A stretch of 33,002 nucleotides of DNA, from contig PAQV01000091.1 in the NCBI GenBank assembly GCA_002709405.1, positions 1-33,002 of the forward strand, read 5' to 3'. Source of the stretch: Paracoccaceae bacterium (GTDB lineage: Bacteria > Pseudomonadota > Alphaproteobacteria > Rhodobacterales > Rhodobacteraceae). Of the stretch, positions 15,394 to 23,269 are shown in pieces. A model generated the notes under the pieces. That model did no database searches. It was not told the origin of the DNA and saw only the letters and a program-made list of their open reading frames with translations. Every line of letters starts with the position of its first letter. Positions within the stretch are counted from its first letter, which is position 1. The translations under genes and the position numbers were made by a program.

Positions 15394-15813
15394 ATGGGGT
15401 TCCTGACAGACGTGACGATCGATTTCGAGCGATCGCACCTGATCTTTCCGACGATCATCGCCTGCGTGCTGGCCGTGCTTGGCCTGGCCATCCTGGTACG
15501 CGACCGGCACCGCATCGCGGGGGCCGGCGCCTATTGGTCCGGGGTCCTGGGCCGCATGGACAAGATGCGCTTTTTCGGCACGCTGGTCCTGACCCTGCTG
15601 TACTTCTCGCTGATGGTGCCGGTGGGCATGATCTGGCCCAACACCGGCATGGGCTTCCTGCTGTGCTCGATCCCCTTCGTCTTCCTGTCGGGGCTCTTGT
15701 TCATGCACGACCGCACCGTCCGGAACATCGTGCCCGTGGCCATCGTGTCGCTGGTCGCCCCGCCCTTCGTGTGGTGGCTGTTCACCTATCCCTTCTTCCT
15801 GACCCTTCCGTGA
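15394..15813 (+). CDS. tctB: TctB-family small membrane subunit
   Basis: This is the small four-helix membrane subunit of the tripartite tricarboxylate transporter. The 139-residue protein has hydrophobic segments at about 15-32 (LIFPTIIACVLAVLGLAILV), 60-80 (FFGTLVLTLLYFSLMVPVGM), 84-103 (NTGMGFLLCSIPFVFLSGLL) and 111-136 (NIVPVAIVSLVAPPFVWWLF), matching the family in length and topology. GGAGAG lies 6 bases before the ATG. It is separated from tctA by only 7 bases. TctB sequences are poorly conserved, so the call rests on topology plus the neighbours. Confidence 0.85.
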   Translation: MGFLTDVTIDFERSHLIFPTIIACVLAVLGLAILVRDRHRIAGAGAYWSGVLGRMDKMRFFGTLVLTLLYFSLMVPVGMIWPNTGMGFLLCSIPFVFLSGLLFMHDRTVRNIVPVAIVSLVAPPFVWWLFTYPFFLTLP

Positions 15814-15820
15814 GACGTAG

Positions 15821-17311
15821 ATGCTGGAACTCATCACCCCGCTTTTCCTGACGCTGATCGTCGGCGGCACGATCGTCGGCATCATCTTCGGCTCGATCCC
15901 CGGCATGACCGCGACCATGGCCGTCGCCGTCTGCCTGCCGATCACCTATTCGCTGGGCCTGGAAAACGGCCTGGCCCTGTTGCTGGGGCTGTATGTCGGC
16001 GGCATCTCGGGCGGGCTTGTCCCCGCGATCCTGCTGGGCATCCCCGGCACGCCCAGTTCCATCACCACGACGCTCGACGGCTATCCGATGGCCCAGCGGG
16101 GCGAAGGAGAAAAGGCCCTGCGGATCGGCATCGTGTCCAGTTTCGTCGGCGGGCTGATCTCGCTTCTGGTGCTATGGCTCTTTGCCCCGACGCTGGCGGA
16201 TTTCGCGATCAAGTTCTCCTACGTCGAGAAATTCCTGATCATCTTCTTCGCACTGACCGTCATGGCCGCGCTCAGCTCGGACCTGCTGATGGGCATCTTC
16301 TCGGGCTTTCTGGGCATCTTTGTCGCCCTGATCGGCACCTATGACATCTCGAACGGCGGCAACGGCAAGATGCGCCTGATCCCCCCGGGGACCGAGTACT
16401 GGATGGAAGACGGCTTTTCGCTGCTGCCGGTTCTGATCGGCCTCTTTGGGCTTGCCGCGATCTTCGACCAGGCCGAGATCGGCGTGCCCAGGGGCCATTC
16501 GCGCGACGAGCTTCGGGTCAAGGGCACGTCGACATTCTCGCTGTCGGTGTTCCGGGGCCAGATCGTGAACCTGGTGCGGTCCTCCGGCATCGGCACCTTC
16601 GTGGGCATCCTGCCCGGGGTAGGGGGGTCGGCCGCGTCGATCCTGGCCTATTCCAACGCCAAGACCTTTTCGAAACACCCCGAACGCTTCGGCAAGGGCG
16701 AGCCCGCAGGCATCATCGCGTCGGAATCCGGCAACAACGGCCTGACCGGAGGCGCCCTTGTCCCGCTGCTCAGCCTCGGCATCCCCGGAGACAGCACCAC
16801 CGCGCTGCTGATCGGCGCCTTCACCTTGCAGGGCATCCAGGTCGGCCCGCTGTTCATCGGCAACAACCCCGACACCTGGAACGCGATGATCTTCGCCATG
16901 TTGATCGCCAATATCGCGATGTTCGTCCTGATGTACGTGGCGATCCGCTATTTCGCGCTGGTGGTGACGATCCCCAAGCACATCCTGTTCCCGGTGATCC
17001 TGATGATGTGCGTGATCGGCGCCTACACCATCAACTACGGCATCATGTTCGACGTCTGGACGCTGTTGATCTTCGGCATCGCGGGCTGGCTTTTCATCAA
17101 GCTCAGGCTAGAGGTCGCGCCCTTCATCATCGGTTTCATCCTGGGCCCGTCGGCAGAGGTCTATTTCGTCAAAAGCCTCGAAAGCTTCGGCGACGTGACC
17201 ATCTTCTTCACCAAAAGCTGGATCGCCGCGCTGCTTTGGGTGCTGATTGCCGGATCACTTGCCGGTTCGTTGATCCTGTCGCGCAGGACCGGGCGCACCG
17301 CCCCAGAGTGA
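15821..17311 (+). CDS. tctA: TctA-family large membrane permease
   Basis: This is the main transmembrane subunit of the tripartite tricarboxylate transporter, 496 residues with about 10-12 hydrophobic segments. Family signatures are clear: GSIPGMTATMAVAVCLPITY at 24-43, LLGIPGTPSS at 71-80, DGYPM at 86-90, and the internally repeated counterparts GILPGVGGSAAS and LLSLGIPGDSTTALLIGAFTL in the second half. With its two partner genes it would drive ion-coupled uptake of a carboxylate. It is 7 bases downstream of tctB, and the repressor gene follows after 40 bases, so all four rightward genes may form one transcript. Confidence 0.95.
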   Translation: MLELITPLFLTLIVGGTIVGIIFGSIPGMTATMAVAVCLPITYSLGLENGLALLLGLYVGGISGGLVPAILLGIPGTPSSITTTLDGYPMAQRGEGEKALRIGIVSSFVGGLISLLVLWLFAPTLADFAIKFSYVEKFLIIFFALTVMAALSSDLLMGIFSGFLGIFVALIGTYDISNGGNGKMRLIPPGTEYWMEDGFSLLPVLIGLFGLAAIFDQAEIGVPRGHSRDELRVKGTSTFSLSVFRGQIVNLVRSSGIGTFVGILPGVGGSAASILAYSNAKTFSKHPERFGKGEPAGIIASESGNNGLTGGALVPLLSLGIPGDSTTALLIGAFTLQGIQVGPLFIGNNPDTWNAMIFAMLIANIAMFVLMYVAIRYFALVVTIPKHILFPVILMMCVIGAYTINYGIMFDVWTLLIFGIAGWLFIKLRLEVAPFIIGFILGPSAEVYFVKSLESFGDVTIFFTKSWIAALLWVLIAGSLAGSLILSRRTGRTAPE

Positions 17312-17351
17312 GGCTTGCCATTGTCGCCCCGTCGGGAAATATGGGCCCGTT

Positions 17352-18383
17352 ATGGCAGGTAGCGACAAGACACAGAAAAAGCGCCGTGCGGCCCCGCGCG
17401 GCGTCACCATGGAAGCGGTGGGGCGCATGGCCGGCGTCAGCCAGGTCACCGTGTCGCGCGCGCTCAGCGATCCGTCCAAGGTGTCGGCCGACACGCTGCG
17501 CCGGATCAACGAGGCCATCGCCGCCACCGGGTTCGTCCCCAATGCGATCGCCGGGGCGCTGGCCTCCAGCAAAAGCCGGCTGATCTCTGCGCTGGTGCCG
17601 TCGATCACCAACACCGTCTATGCCTCTCTGGTCCGGGCCTTCAGCGCCCGCATGCGCGAGGCCGATTACCAGATCCTGCTGTCCGAAACCGGCCTGGACC
17701 CCGAAGAGGAAGAGCGCACCATCGCCGCGCACCTGTCGCGCCGGCCCGATGCGATCCTGCTCACCGGCATCCACCATTCACCGCGGTCGCGGCAGATGCT
17801 GCTGGCCTCGGGCATTCCGGTGGTCGAGGTCTGGGACGTCACCAATTCGCCCATCGACATCTGTGTGGGCTTCAACCACGAGGCCACCGGCCAGGCGGCC
17901 GCAGCCTTTGCCCATGAACAGGGCCATGCCACGGCAGCAACGATACATGCCATCGACGAGCGGGCGCACCGGCGCAGCCAGGCCTTCGCGACCCGCTTTG
18001 CCGAGCTCACCGGAACCACCGCGACCGTCGTGCCCACCGAAAGCATGGCCACGATCGCCCAGGGGCGCGCCGCCATGGCCCGGCTGCTGGACACCGGGTT
18101 CCGGAAAGGGTTCGTGCATTGCAGCTCGGACGTGATGGCGCATGGGGTCATCATCGAATCCACGGTCCGCGGGTTTTCGGTGCCCGAGGACATCGCCGTC
18201 CTGGGCTTTGGCGACCAAGAATTCGCCGGGCACGTGGTGCCGACCATCAGCACCATCCGTGTCGACCGCGAGGCCTTTGGCCGCACCGCAGCCGAGGCCC
18301 TGCTGGACCGCCTGGACGGGGGCAGGGACAACGCCGGCACGGTCGATCTGGGCTTCGAAATCGTCCGGCGCGATTCCGCCTGA
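17352..18383 (+). CDS. LacI-family repressor, gluconate-operon type
   Basis: A 343-residue DNA-binding regulator. The helix-turn-helix lies at about 18-45 (VTMEAVGRMAGVSQVTVSRA), followed by the hinge region FVPNAIAGALAS at 61-72 and a periplasmic-binding-protein-like effector domain starting at ISALVPSITNTVYASLV. The ALVPSITN and VVEVWD stretches are those I associate with the gluconate repressor branch of LacI proteins, which respond to sugar acids. A 17-residue basic tail precedes the DNA-binding domain, and the start is not backed by a strong ribosome binding site. It is probably co-transcribed with tctA (40-base gap) and probably binds the paired palindromes at 13993 and 14103, which would make the module self-regulated. 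Confidence 0.92.
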   Translation: MAGSDKTQKKRRAAPRGVTMEAVGRMAGVSQVTVSRALSDPSKVSADTLRRINEAIAATGFVPNAIAGALASSKSRLISALVPSITNTVYASLVRAFSARMREADYQILLSETGLDPEEEERTIAAHLSRRPDAILLTGIHHSPRSRQMLLASGIPVVEVWDVTNSPIDICVGFNHEATGQAAAAFAHEQGHATAATIHAIDERAHRRSQAFATRFAELTGTTATVVPTESMATIAQGRAAMARLLDTGFRKGFVHCSSDVMAHGVIIESTVRGFSVPEDIAVLGFGDQEFAGHVVPTISTIRVDREAFGRTAAEALLDRLDGGRDNAGTVDLGFEIVRRDSA

Positions 18384-18449
18384 CCCCTGGCCCTGCCGCC
18401 GCTCGTCAGGCCGAGGGTGGTTTTCCCCGGCCCGCCAGGGCGTTACGGG

Positions 18450-19667
18450 TCAGGCCACCGGCCCCTCGACATCCCATTTCCAGAAGCCCCGGCCTTCCTT
18501 TTCCACGTTGCGGTGCAGCACCATCTTGTGCACCTCGTCCGCCCCATCGACCAGCCGGGCCTGGCGGGCGTAGCGATAGATCCATTCCAGCGGCGTGTCC
18601 TTGGAATAGCCCCGCGCCCCGTTGATCTGGATCGCCGTGTCGGCCGCCTTGTGCAGCACGTTGGCCACGTGGACCTTGGCCATCGACACCTCCTTGCGGG
18701 CAAAGCCGCCCCGGTCCAGCTCCCATGCCGCCTTCATCACCAGCAACCGGCCGATCTCGATCTGCATGGCGATGTCGCCCATCATCATCTGGACGCTCTC
18801 GCGCTTCGAGAGCCGTTCACCAAAAGCGAACCGGTTGTGGGAATATTCGCTGGCGATCTCGACACAGCGCTTGGCCAGGCCCAGCCAGCGCATGCAATGG
18901 GTCAGCCGGGCAGGGCCAAGCCGGATCTGCGTCAGCTTCAGCCCGTCGCCTTCCTCCATCAGCAGGTTTTCCGCCGGGATCTCCATGTCTTCGTAGACCA
19001 CCTCGCAATGGCCACCATGCTCTTCCGGACCCATGATCGGGATCCGCCGTTCGATGCGGAACCCCGGCGTGTCCTTGCGGTGCAGAAAGGCCGACAACCC
19101 CTTTCGCGGATCGTCCGAGGTCCGGGCGATCAGGATGAAATGGTCGCTGTCCTCGGCCCCCGTGATGAACCACTTGCGGCCACGGATGACATAGCTGTCG
19201 TTGGTCTTGCGGGCGGTGGTCAGCATCATGCCCCCCGGGTCCGAGCCCGAGCCGGGCGCCGGTTCGGTCATGACAAACGCCGAGCGCACGTCGCCCCTCA
19301 CGATAGGGGCCAGCCATTCGGCCTTCTGATCCTCGGTCCCGACCTTTTCCAGCACCTGCATGTTGCCGTCGTCCGGCGCAGCCGCATTGAACACCACCGG
19401 CCCGAAGATCGAGCGGTTCATTTCCTCGTAACAGACCGCCATGCCCTGGATGCCCAGACCCTGGCCGCCGGATTTTTCCTTCAGCTGCAGGCACCACAGC
19501 CCCTGCGCCCTGGCCCTTGCGCGCAGGTCGTTCAGGACGTCGGTGCGGATGTTTTCGTGCGGATCATAACTCGACCGGTCGGCCTCCAACGGGATGATCT
19601 CGTCCTCGACGAAGCGGGCGATACGGGCGCGAAAATCCTCGATGCGGGGGGAAATCGTGAAATCCAT
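18450..19667 (-). CDS. Acyl-CoA dehydrogenase, ACAD10/11-like
   Basis: An FAD-dependent dehydrogenase of 405 residues. The FAD/substrate region is seen in AFVMTEPAPGSGSDPGGM and RGRKWFITGAEDSD, and the C-terminal helical domain in INGARGYSKDTPLEWIYRYAR. At the usual catalytic base position the sequence reads LVDGADEVHKMVL, with Asp where medium-chain enzymes have Glu. DGxDEVH is the pattern I recall for the ACAD10/11 branch. Metazoan ACAD11 has been linked to hydroxy-fatty-acid breakdown, but the bacterial substrate is unknown. The start at 19667 is chosen because the domain begins there (MDFTISPRIEDF); the longer open frame reads through the upstream gene. It follows the short-chain dehydrogenase by 8 bases, so they form one unit. 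It is convergent with the LacI-type gene. Confidence 0.92.
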   Translation of the reverse strand: MDFTISPRIEDFRARIARFVEDEIIPLEADRSSYDPHENIRTDVLNDLRARARAQGLWCLQLKEKSGGQGLGIQGMAVCYEEMNRSIFGPVVFNAAAPDDGNMQVLEKVGTEDQKAEWLAPIVRGDVRSAFVMTEPAPGSGSDPGGMMLTTARKTNDSYVIRGRKWFITGAEDSDHFILIARTSDDPRKGLSAFLHRKDTPGFRIERRIPIMGPEEHGGHCEVVYEDMEIPAENLLMEEGDGLKLTQIRLGPARLTHCMRWLGLAKRCVEIASEYSHNRFAFGERLSKRESVQMMMGDIAMQIEIGRLLVMKAAWELDRGGFARKEVSMAKVHVANVLHKAADTAIQINGARGYSKDTPLEWIYRYARQARLVDGADEVHKMVLHRNVEKEGRGFWKWDVEGPVA

Positions 19668-19675
19668 GGGCGGCC

Positions 19676-20452
19676 TCAGATGCTGGTGACAAGATGGCCG
19701 CCGTCGGCCACCACTTCGGTTCCGGTCATGAACGCACCCAGGTCCGAGGCCAGCAACAGAAGCGGCCCGTCCAGGTCCGACGGCTGGCCCAACCGGCGCT
19801 GCGGCACGCGCTTGATCAGCGCCCGGCCTGCATCGGTGGCAAAGAAATCGCGGTTCAGCTCGGTCTCGATGTAGCCGGGGCAGAGCGCATTCACCCGGAT
19901 CCCGTGGCGCGCCCATTCCTGGGCCATGGTCCGGCTGGCCTGGATCAGTCCCGCCTTGGACGCCGCATAGGCCGCGACCATCCCCGCCACCCGCACCCCC
20001 AGGATCGAGGCCACGTTGATGATCGTCCCGCCCTGACCGGCCTCGACCATGGCCCGGGCGCACTGGCGGGCCACGCCGAAGGCCCCGTTCAGGTTGGTGT
20101 CGATCACGTGGGAAAAGGTGGCCGCGTCATGGTCCAAGGCCTTCGCCGTGGCGGTCACGCCCGCGTTGTTCACGACGATGTCAAAGACCCGCCCGTCCAG
20201 GGCCTGCTCGACGCCGTCCGGGTCGGACACGTCCAGGGTCAGGGTGTCCACCTGCCCACCGGCGGCCGAGATTTCGGCGGCCAGGCTCTCCAGCTTGTCG
20301 ACGCGGCGGGCCGCCAACGTGCAGACCGCGCCCTGTTCCGCCAGCAACCGGGCGAAATGCGCCCCCAGCCCGGATGATGCACCAGTGATCAGCGCCTTCC
20401 GGCTCTTTATGCCCGGCCATTGCATCACCGCATCAGATCCATTGTCCGTCAT
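19676..20452 (-). CDS. Short-chain dehydrogenase/reductase (classical SDR)
   Basis: A 258-residue NAD(P)-dependent oxidoreductase. It has the cofactor motif TGASSGLG (23-30), NNAG (95-98), and the catalytic set Asn120, Ser149 (INVASILG), Tyr162 and Lys166 (AYAASKAG). The C-terminus GTEVVADGGH is the usual SDR ending. Arg49-Arg50 after the second strand (LAARRVDKL) favour NADP(H). GGGAGGG lies 4 bases before the ATG. Coupled to the acyl-CoA dehydrogenase 8 bases downstream, it probably acts on a hydroxyacyl or ketoacyl intermediate of the same compound. That substrate is inferred from pairing only. Confidence 0.92.
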   Translation of the reverse strand: MTDNGSDAVMQWPGIKSRKALITGASSGLGAHFARLLAEQGAVCTLAARRVDKLESLAAEISAAGGQVDTLTLDVSDPDGVEQALDGRVFDIVVNNAGVTATAKALDHDAATFSHVIDTNLNGAFGVARQCARAMVEAGQGGTIINVASILGVRVAGMVAAYAASKAGLIQASRTMAQEWARHGIRVNALCPGYIETELNRDFFATDAGRALIKRVPQRRLGQPSDLDGPLLLLASDLGAFMTGTEVVADGGHLVTSI

Positions 20453-20468
20453 GTTTCCCTCCCATCTA

Positions 20469-20482
20469 CGAGCAACCGCTCG
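20469..20482. repeat. CGAGC-N4-GCTCG inverted repeat before the SDR gene
   Basis: A 14-bp inverted repeat (CGAGCAACCGCTCG) 16 bases upstream of the SDR start codon and next to GACTTTATC on the same strand, which could be a -10. It could be a repressor site or a short leader hairpin. Five-base arms are weak evidence. Confidence 0.3.
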
Positions 20483-20647
20483 ATAAAGTCAGTAGGAGCG
20501 ATCATCCTTGCAGACAAGCTGCGCCCGGGGCCGATGCCGGGAAAAGGGACCCGTCATGACCCCGCAGGTCGACACGACCGACGCCTTCTAAAGCGCGATG
20601 CGGGGCCGGCACGGCGACACGTTTTCGGTGCGCGATCTATGACGACA

Positions 20648-20672
20648 GCCGCCCGCTTCCACACCGGGCGGC
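20648..20672 (-). terminator. Hairpin after the MFS transporter gene
   Basis: GCCGCCCG and CGGGCGGC (8 bp, perfect) flank a 9-base loop, starting 6 bases after the stop of the leftward transporter gene. There is no U-tract after it, so it may be a weak terminator or an mRNA 3'-end stabiliser. It separates the transporter from the SDR gene downstream. Confidence 0.55.
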
Positions 20673-20678
20673 GACAGG

Positions 20679-21941
20679 TCAGTTGCGGCGCGACCAGCTT
20701 TGGAACAGGTACAGCGTCACGGCCGTCACGATCACGCCCGACAGCAGGTACAGCGCGGCGGCCCACAGCCCGAAGGCATTGGTCAGCACCAGCCCGGCCA
20801 GGGGCGCGAAGGCCGCACCGAACAGCCACGACAGGTTGGTCGAGATCGCCGTGCCGGAAAACCGGAACTCGGACGGGAAGCGGTTGGGCACGATGGCACT
20901 GGCCTGGCCATAGGCAAACCCCAGAAGCAGGAAGCCCAGCAGGATGAACACCCAGGGCGCCGAGTTCAGGGTCCCGATGCTCAGACACAGCAGCACGATC
21001 AGCGAGGTGCTGATCCACAGCACGGTCTGCCGGCCGATCCGGTCGGCCAGGATGCCCGAGGCAATGACCCCGACCACCGCAAGCACGGCCCCCAACAGCT
21101 GGTAGAGCAGGATGCTGGAAATCGGCTGATCGGTATAAAGCAGCTCGTAGGCCAGCGGGAAGACAGTCACCATGTGGAACAGCGCGTAGCTGGCCAGCGG
21201 CAGGAAGGTCGACACCAGGATCGGCCGCCACTGGGTGGACAGCAGCTCTCTGAAGGGGGCCGATTGCAGGGCTTGCGGGTCGCCTCCGAAATCCGACTCA
21301 AGCAGCCGGATCCGGGCGAACAGGGCCACCACATTGACCCCGAAGACCGCGAAGAAGGCAAAGCGCCAGCCGAACTGCAGGAATTCCTCGGGCGTCAGGA
21401 ACCCGGTCAGCACAAAATAAAGCGAGGCCGCCACGATAAAGCCCAGCGGACCGCCCAGCTGGGGGATCATTGCATAAAAACCGTTCCGACCCTCCGGTGC
21501 GGCATTTTGCAGCTGCAGCGTCAATCCGTCCCAGGCCCCGCCCAGGCCGATGCCCTGAAGGAATCGCAACAGCGCCAGCAGCAGCGGCGCGGCGACCCCG
21601 ATCTGGCTGTAGCCCGGCAGTAACCCGATGGCCACGGTCGAGGTCCCAAGCACCATCAGCGCGGCGACGACCTTCCATTGCCGGCCCAGTTGCCGTTGCA
21701 CGCGTCGGCCGAGCAGCCCGGCCAGCGGACGGGCCACGAAGGCCAGTGAAAACAACAAAAAGGACATGATTGCCCCGGTCACCGGATCAAAATTCGGGAA
21801 GAATAGCTGTGGAAAAACAATGGCCGAGGCGATGGCATAGACGAAAAAACCGAAGAAGTCCGTCACCCGCGCCATGATCACGGTGGTTACGATTTCGTCC
21901 ATCGTGACATGGCTGGACGACTGATTTTCGATGATGGTCAC
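20679..21941 (-). CDS. MFS transporter, metabolite:H+ symporter type
   Basis: A 420-residue major facilitator with about 12 hydrophobic segments. After a polar N-terminus the sequence VTDFFGFFVYAIASAIVFPQLFFP is typical of the metabolite:proton symporter (MHS) group, whose members import compounds such as shikimate, citrate or alpha-ketoglutarate. The conserved loop between helices 2 and 3 is altered to LLGRRVQRQLGRQWKV, and the matching second-half loop GILADRIGRQTVL is canonical. The start is GTG, with GGAG 8 bases upstream. It lies upstream of the SDR and acyl-CoA dehydrogenase genes on the same strand, 226 bases away, so it may import their substrate. It is divergent from the cyo operon. 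Confidence 0.88.
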   Translation of the reverse strand: MTIIENQSSSHVTMDEIVTTVIMARVTDFFGFFVYAIASAIVFPQLFFPNFDPVTGAIMSFLLFSLAFVARPLAGLLGRRVQRQLGRQWKVVAALMVLGTSTVAIGLLPGYSQIGVAAPLLLALLRFLQGIGLGGAWDGLTLQLQNAAPEGRNGFYAMIPQLGGPLGFIVAASLYFVLTGFLTPEEFLQFGWRFAFFAVFGVNVVALFARIRLLESDFGGDPQALQSAPFRELLSTQWRPILVSTFLPLASYALFHMVTVFPLAYELLYTDQPISSILLYQLLGAVLAVVGVIASGILADRIGRQTVLWISTSLIVLLCLSIGTLNSAPWVFILLGFLLLGFAYGQASAIVPNRFPSEFRFSGTAISTNLSWLFGAAFAPLAGLVLTNAFGLWAAALYLLSGVIVTAVTLYLFQSWSRRN

Positions 21942-22147
21942 GGGGTGTTCTCCGATATGTGGCCGGCCGTTCGAACGTGGCTGCGCCCTGTTGCCTTATC
22001 AAGCCCGCCGGAAAGTCATCAAGAAGGCATTGTGTTTTTCTGCAGCTGCGAGATATGCAGCGCTCGCCGGACGCACGGACCAGTCTACCTAAGTCACGAG
22101 GTACGCCAGACCTCCCGCGGCCGGAAAAATCGAGACGGAGAAAGACC
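21942..22147. other. Divergent promoter region between MFS gene and cyo operon
   Basis: A 206-base region that must hold both promoters. It contains the 10-bp palindrome CGTTCGAACG at 21968-21977 and a GAGGT-N7-ACCTC hairpin upstream of cyoA. I see no clear FNR-type or other known oxygen-response box and no confident -35/-10 pair. Confidence 0.4.
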
Positions 22148-23266
22148 ATGAGCAGCCTGCGCTCGCGCATCCTTTCGGTATCATCGCTTGTGATATCGGC
22201 CCTCCTGCTATCGGGATGCGACCTATTATTGCTGAACCCCTCCGGAGACGTGGCCGCTCAGCAGGGCAACCTGATCATCTATTCGACCATCCTGATGCTG
22301 ATCGTGATCCTGCCGGTCATGGCGCTGACGGTGTTCTTTGCCTGGAAATACCGCGCATCCAACCGCGACGCGACCTACGAGCCCGAGTGGGATCACTCGA
22401 TCAGCCTGGAAATCGTCGTCTGGTCGCTGCCCTTGGCGATCATCATCTGCCTGGGCGGCCTGACCTGGGTCGCGACTCACCGGCTGAACCCCTATAACGA
22501 CCTGGCCCGCATCGCCCCCGGCGTGCCCGTGGCCGAAGATGTCGAGCCGCTGACGATCCAGGTGGTCGCGCTCGACTGGAAATGGCTGTTCATCTACCCC
22601 GAGCAGGGCATTGCCATGGTCAACGAGGCCGCGGCGATCACCGACCGGCCGGTGGAATTCAAGCTGACCTCGTCGACGGTGATGAATTCCTTCTACATCC
22701 CCGCCCTGGCCGGGATGATCTACACCATGCCCGGCATGGAAACCGAGATGAACGCCGTCATGAACGAAGACGGCACCTATGACGGGTTCGCCTCCAATTA
22801 CTCGGGGCTGGGCTACAACTGGATGCGATTCAAGTTCTACACCACGGACGAAGCCGGGTTCGACGCCTGGGTCGACAAGGTCCGGGCAGAGGGCGACGTG
22901 CTGGACCGCGACGCCTTTGTCGCCCTGGACCAGCCCTCGATGCAGCACCCGGTCACGCCCTATGCCGAGGTCGAGGACGGGCTCTGGACCCGGATCCTGA
23001 ACCAATGCGTGTCCGACGACGCGCTGTGCATGAACGACATGATGATGGTCGACGCCCTGGGCGGCGGCGGCCTGGAGGGCCTTTATAACCGCGAGCTGTT
23101 CCGCGGGATCTGCACCGCCGACGATCCCCGCGCCCTCATCGAGATCCTGCGCCCGCAGGACGCCCACCGCGAAGCCGCCCTGATGTCGGCGATCGAGGGC
23201 ACGCCTCCGCTGCCCCCGAAATCGACGACCTCATCGCAGACCACCACAGGACCCGAAGGGCACTGA
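22148..23266 (+). CDS. cyoA: Cytochrome bo3 ubiquinol oxidase subunit II
   Basis: Subunit II of the quinol-oxidising heme-copper oxidase in the inner membrane. The 372-residue precursor is a lipoprotein: LLLSGC puts the lipid-bearing Cys at residue 24. Two membrane helices follow (about 42-68 and 87-110), then the periplasmic cupredoxin domain (VVALDWKWLFIYPEQGIA, TSSTVMNSFYIPALAGMIY, SNYSGLGYNWMRFKF). The CuA-binding Cys/His/Met motif of cytochrome c oxidases is absent, which marks a quinol oxidase. A long C-terminal extension ends in a Ser/Thr/Pro-rich tail. GGAG lies 8 bases before the ATG, choosing 22148 over an open frame extending 63 codons upstream. First gene of a tight five-gene operon. 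Confidence 0.95.
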   Translation: MSSLRSRILSVSSLVISALLLSGCDLLLLNPSGDVAAQQGNLIIYSTILMLIVILPVMALTVFFAWKYRASNRDATYEPEWDHSISLEIVVWSLPLAIIICLGGLTWVATHRLNPYNDLARIAPGVPVAEDVEPLTIQVVALDWKWLFIYPEQGIAMVNEAAAITDRPVEFKLTSSTVMNSFYIPALAGMIYTMPGMETEMNAVMNEDGTYDGFASNYSGLGYNWMRFKFYTTDEAGFDAWVDKVRAEGDVLDRDAFVALDQPSMQHPVTPYAEVEDGLWTRILNQCVSDDALCMNDMMMVDALGGGGLEGLYNRELFRGICTADDPRALIEILRPQDAHREAALMSAIEGTPPLPPKSTTSSQTTTGPEGH

Positions 23267-23269
23267 ACC

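Noticed and set aside
18385-18440. CCCTGGC and GCCAGGG between the convergent repressor and acyl-CoA dehydrogenase genes
   Set aside because: The arms are about 40 bases apart with no U-tract, so this is not convincing as a terminator.
18417-19874. A 485-codon open frame on the + strand
   Set aside because: It is antisense to the acyl-CoA dehydrogenase, with no ribosome binding site and no domain.
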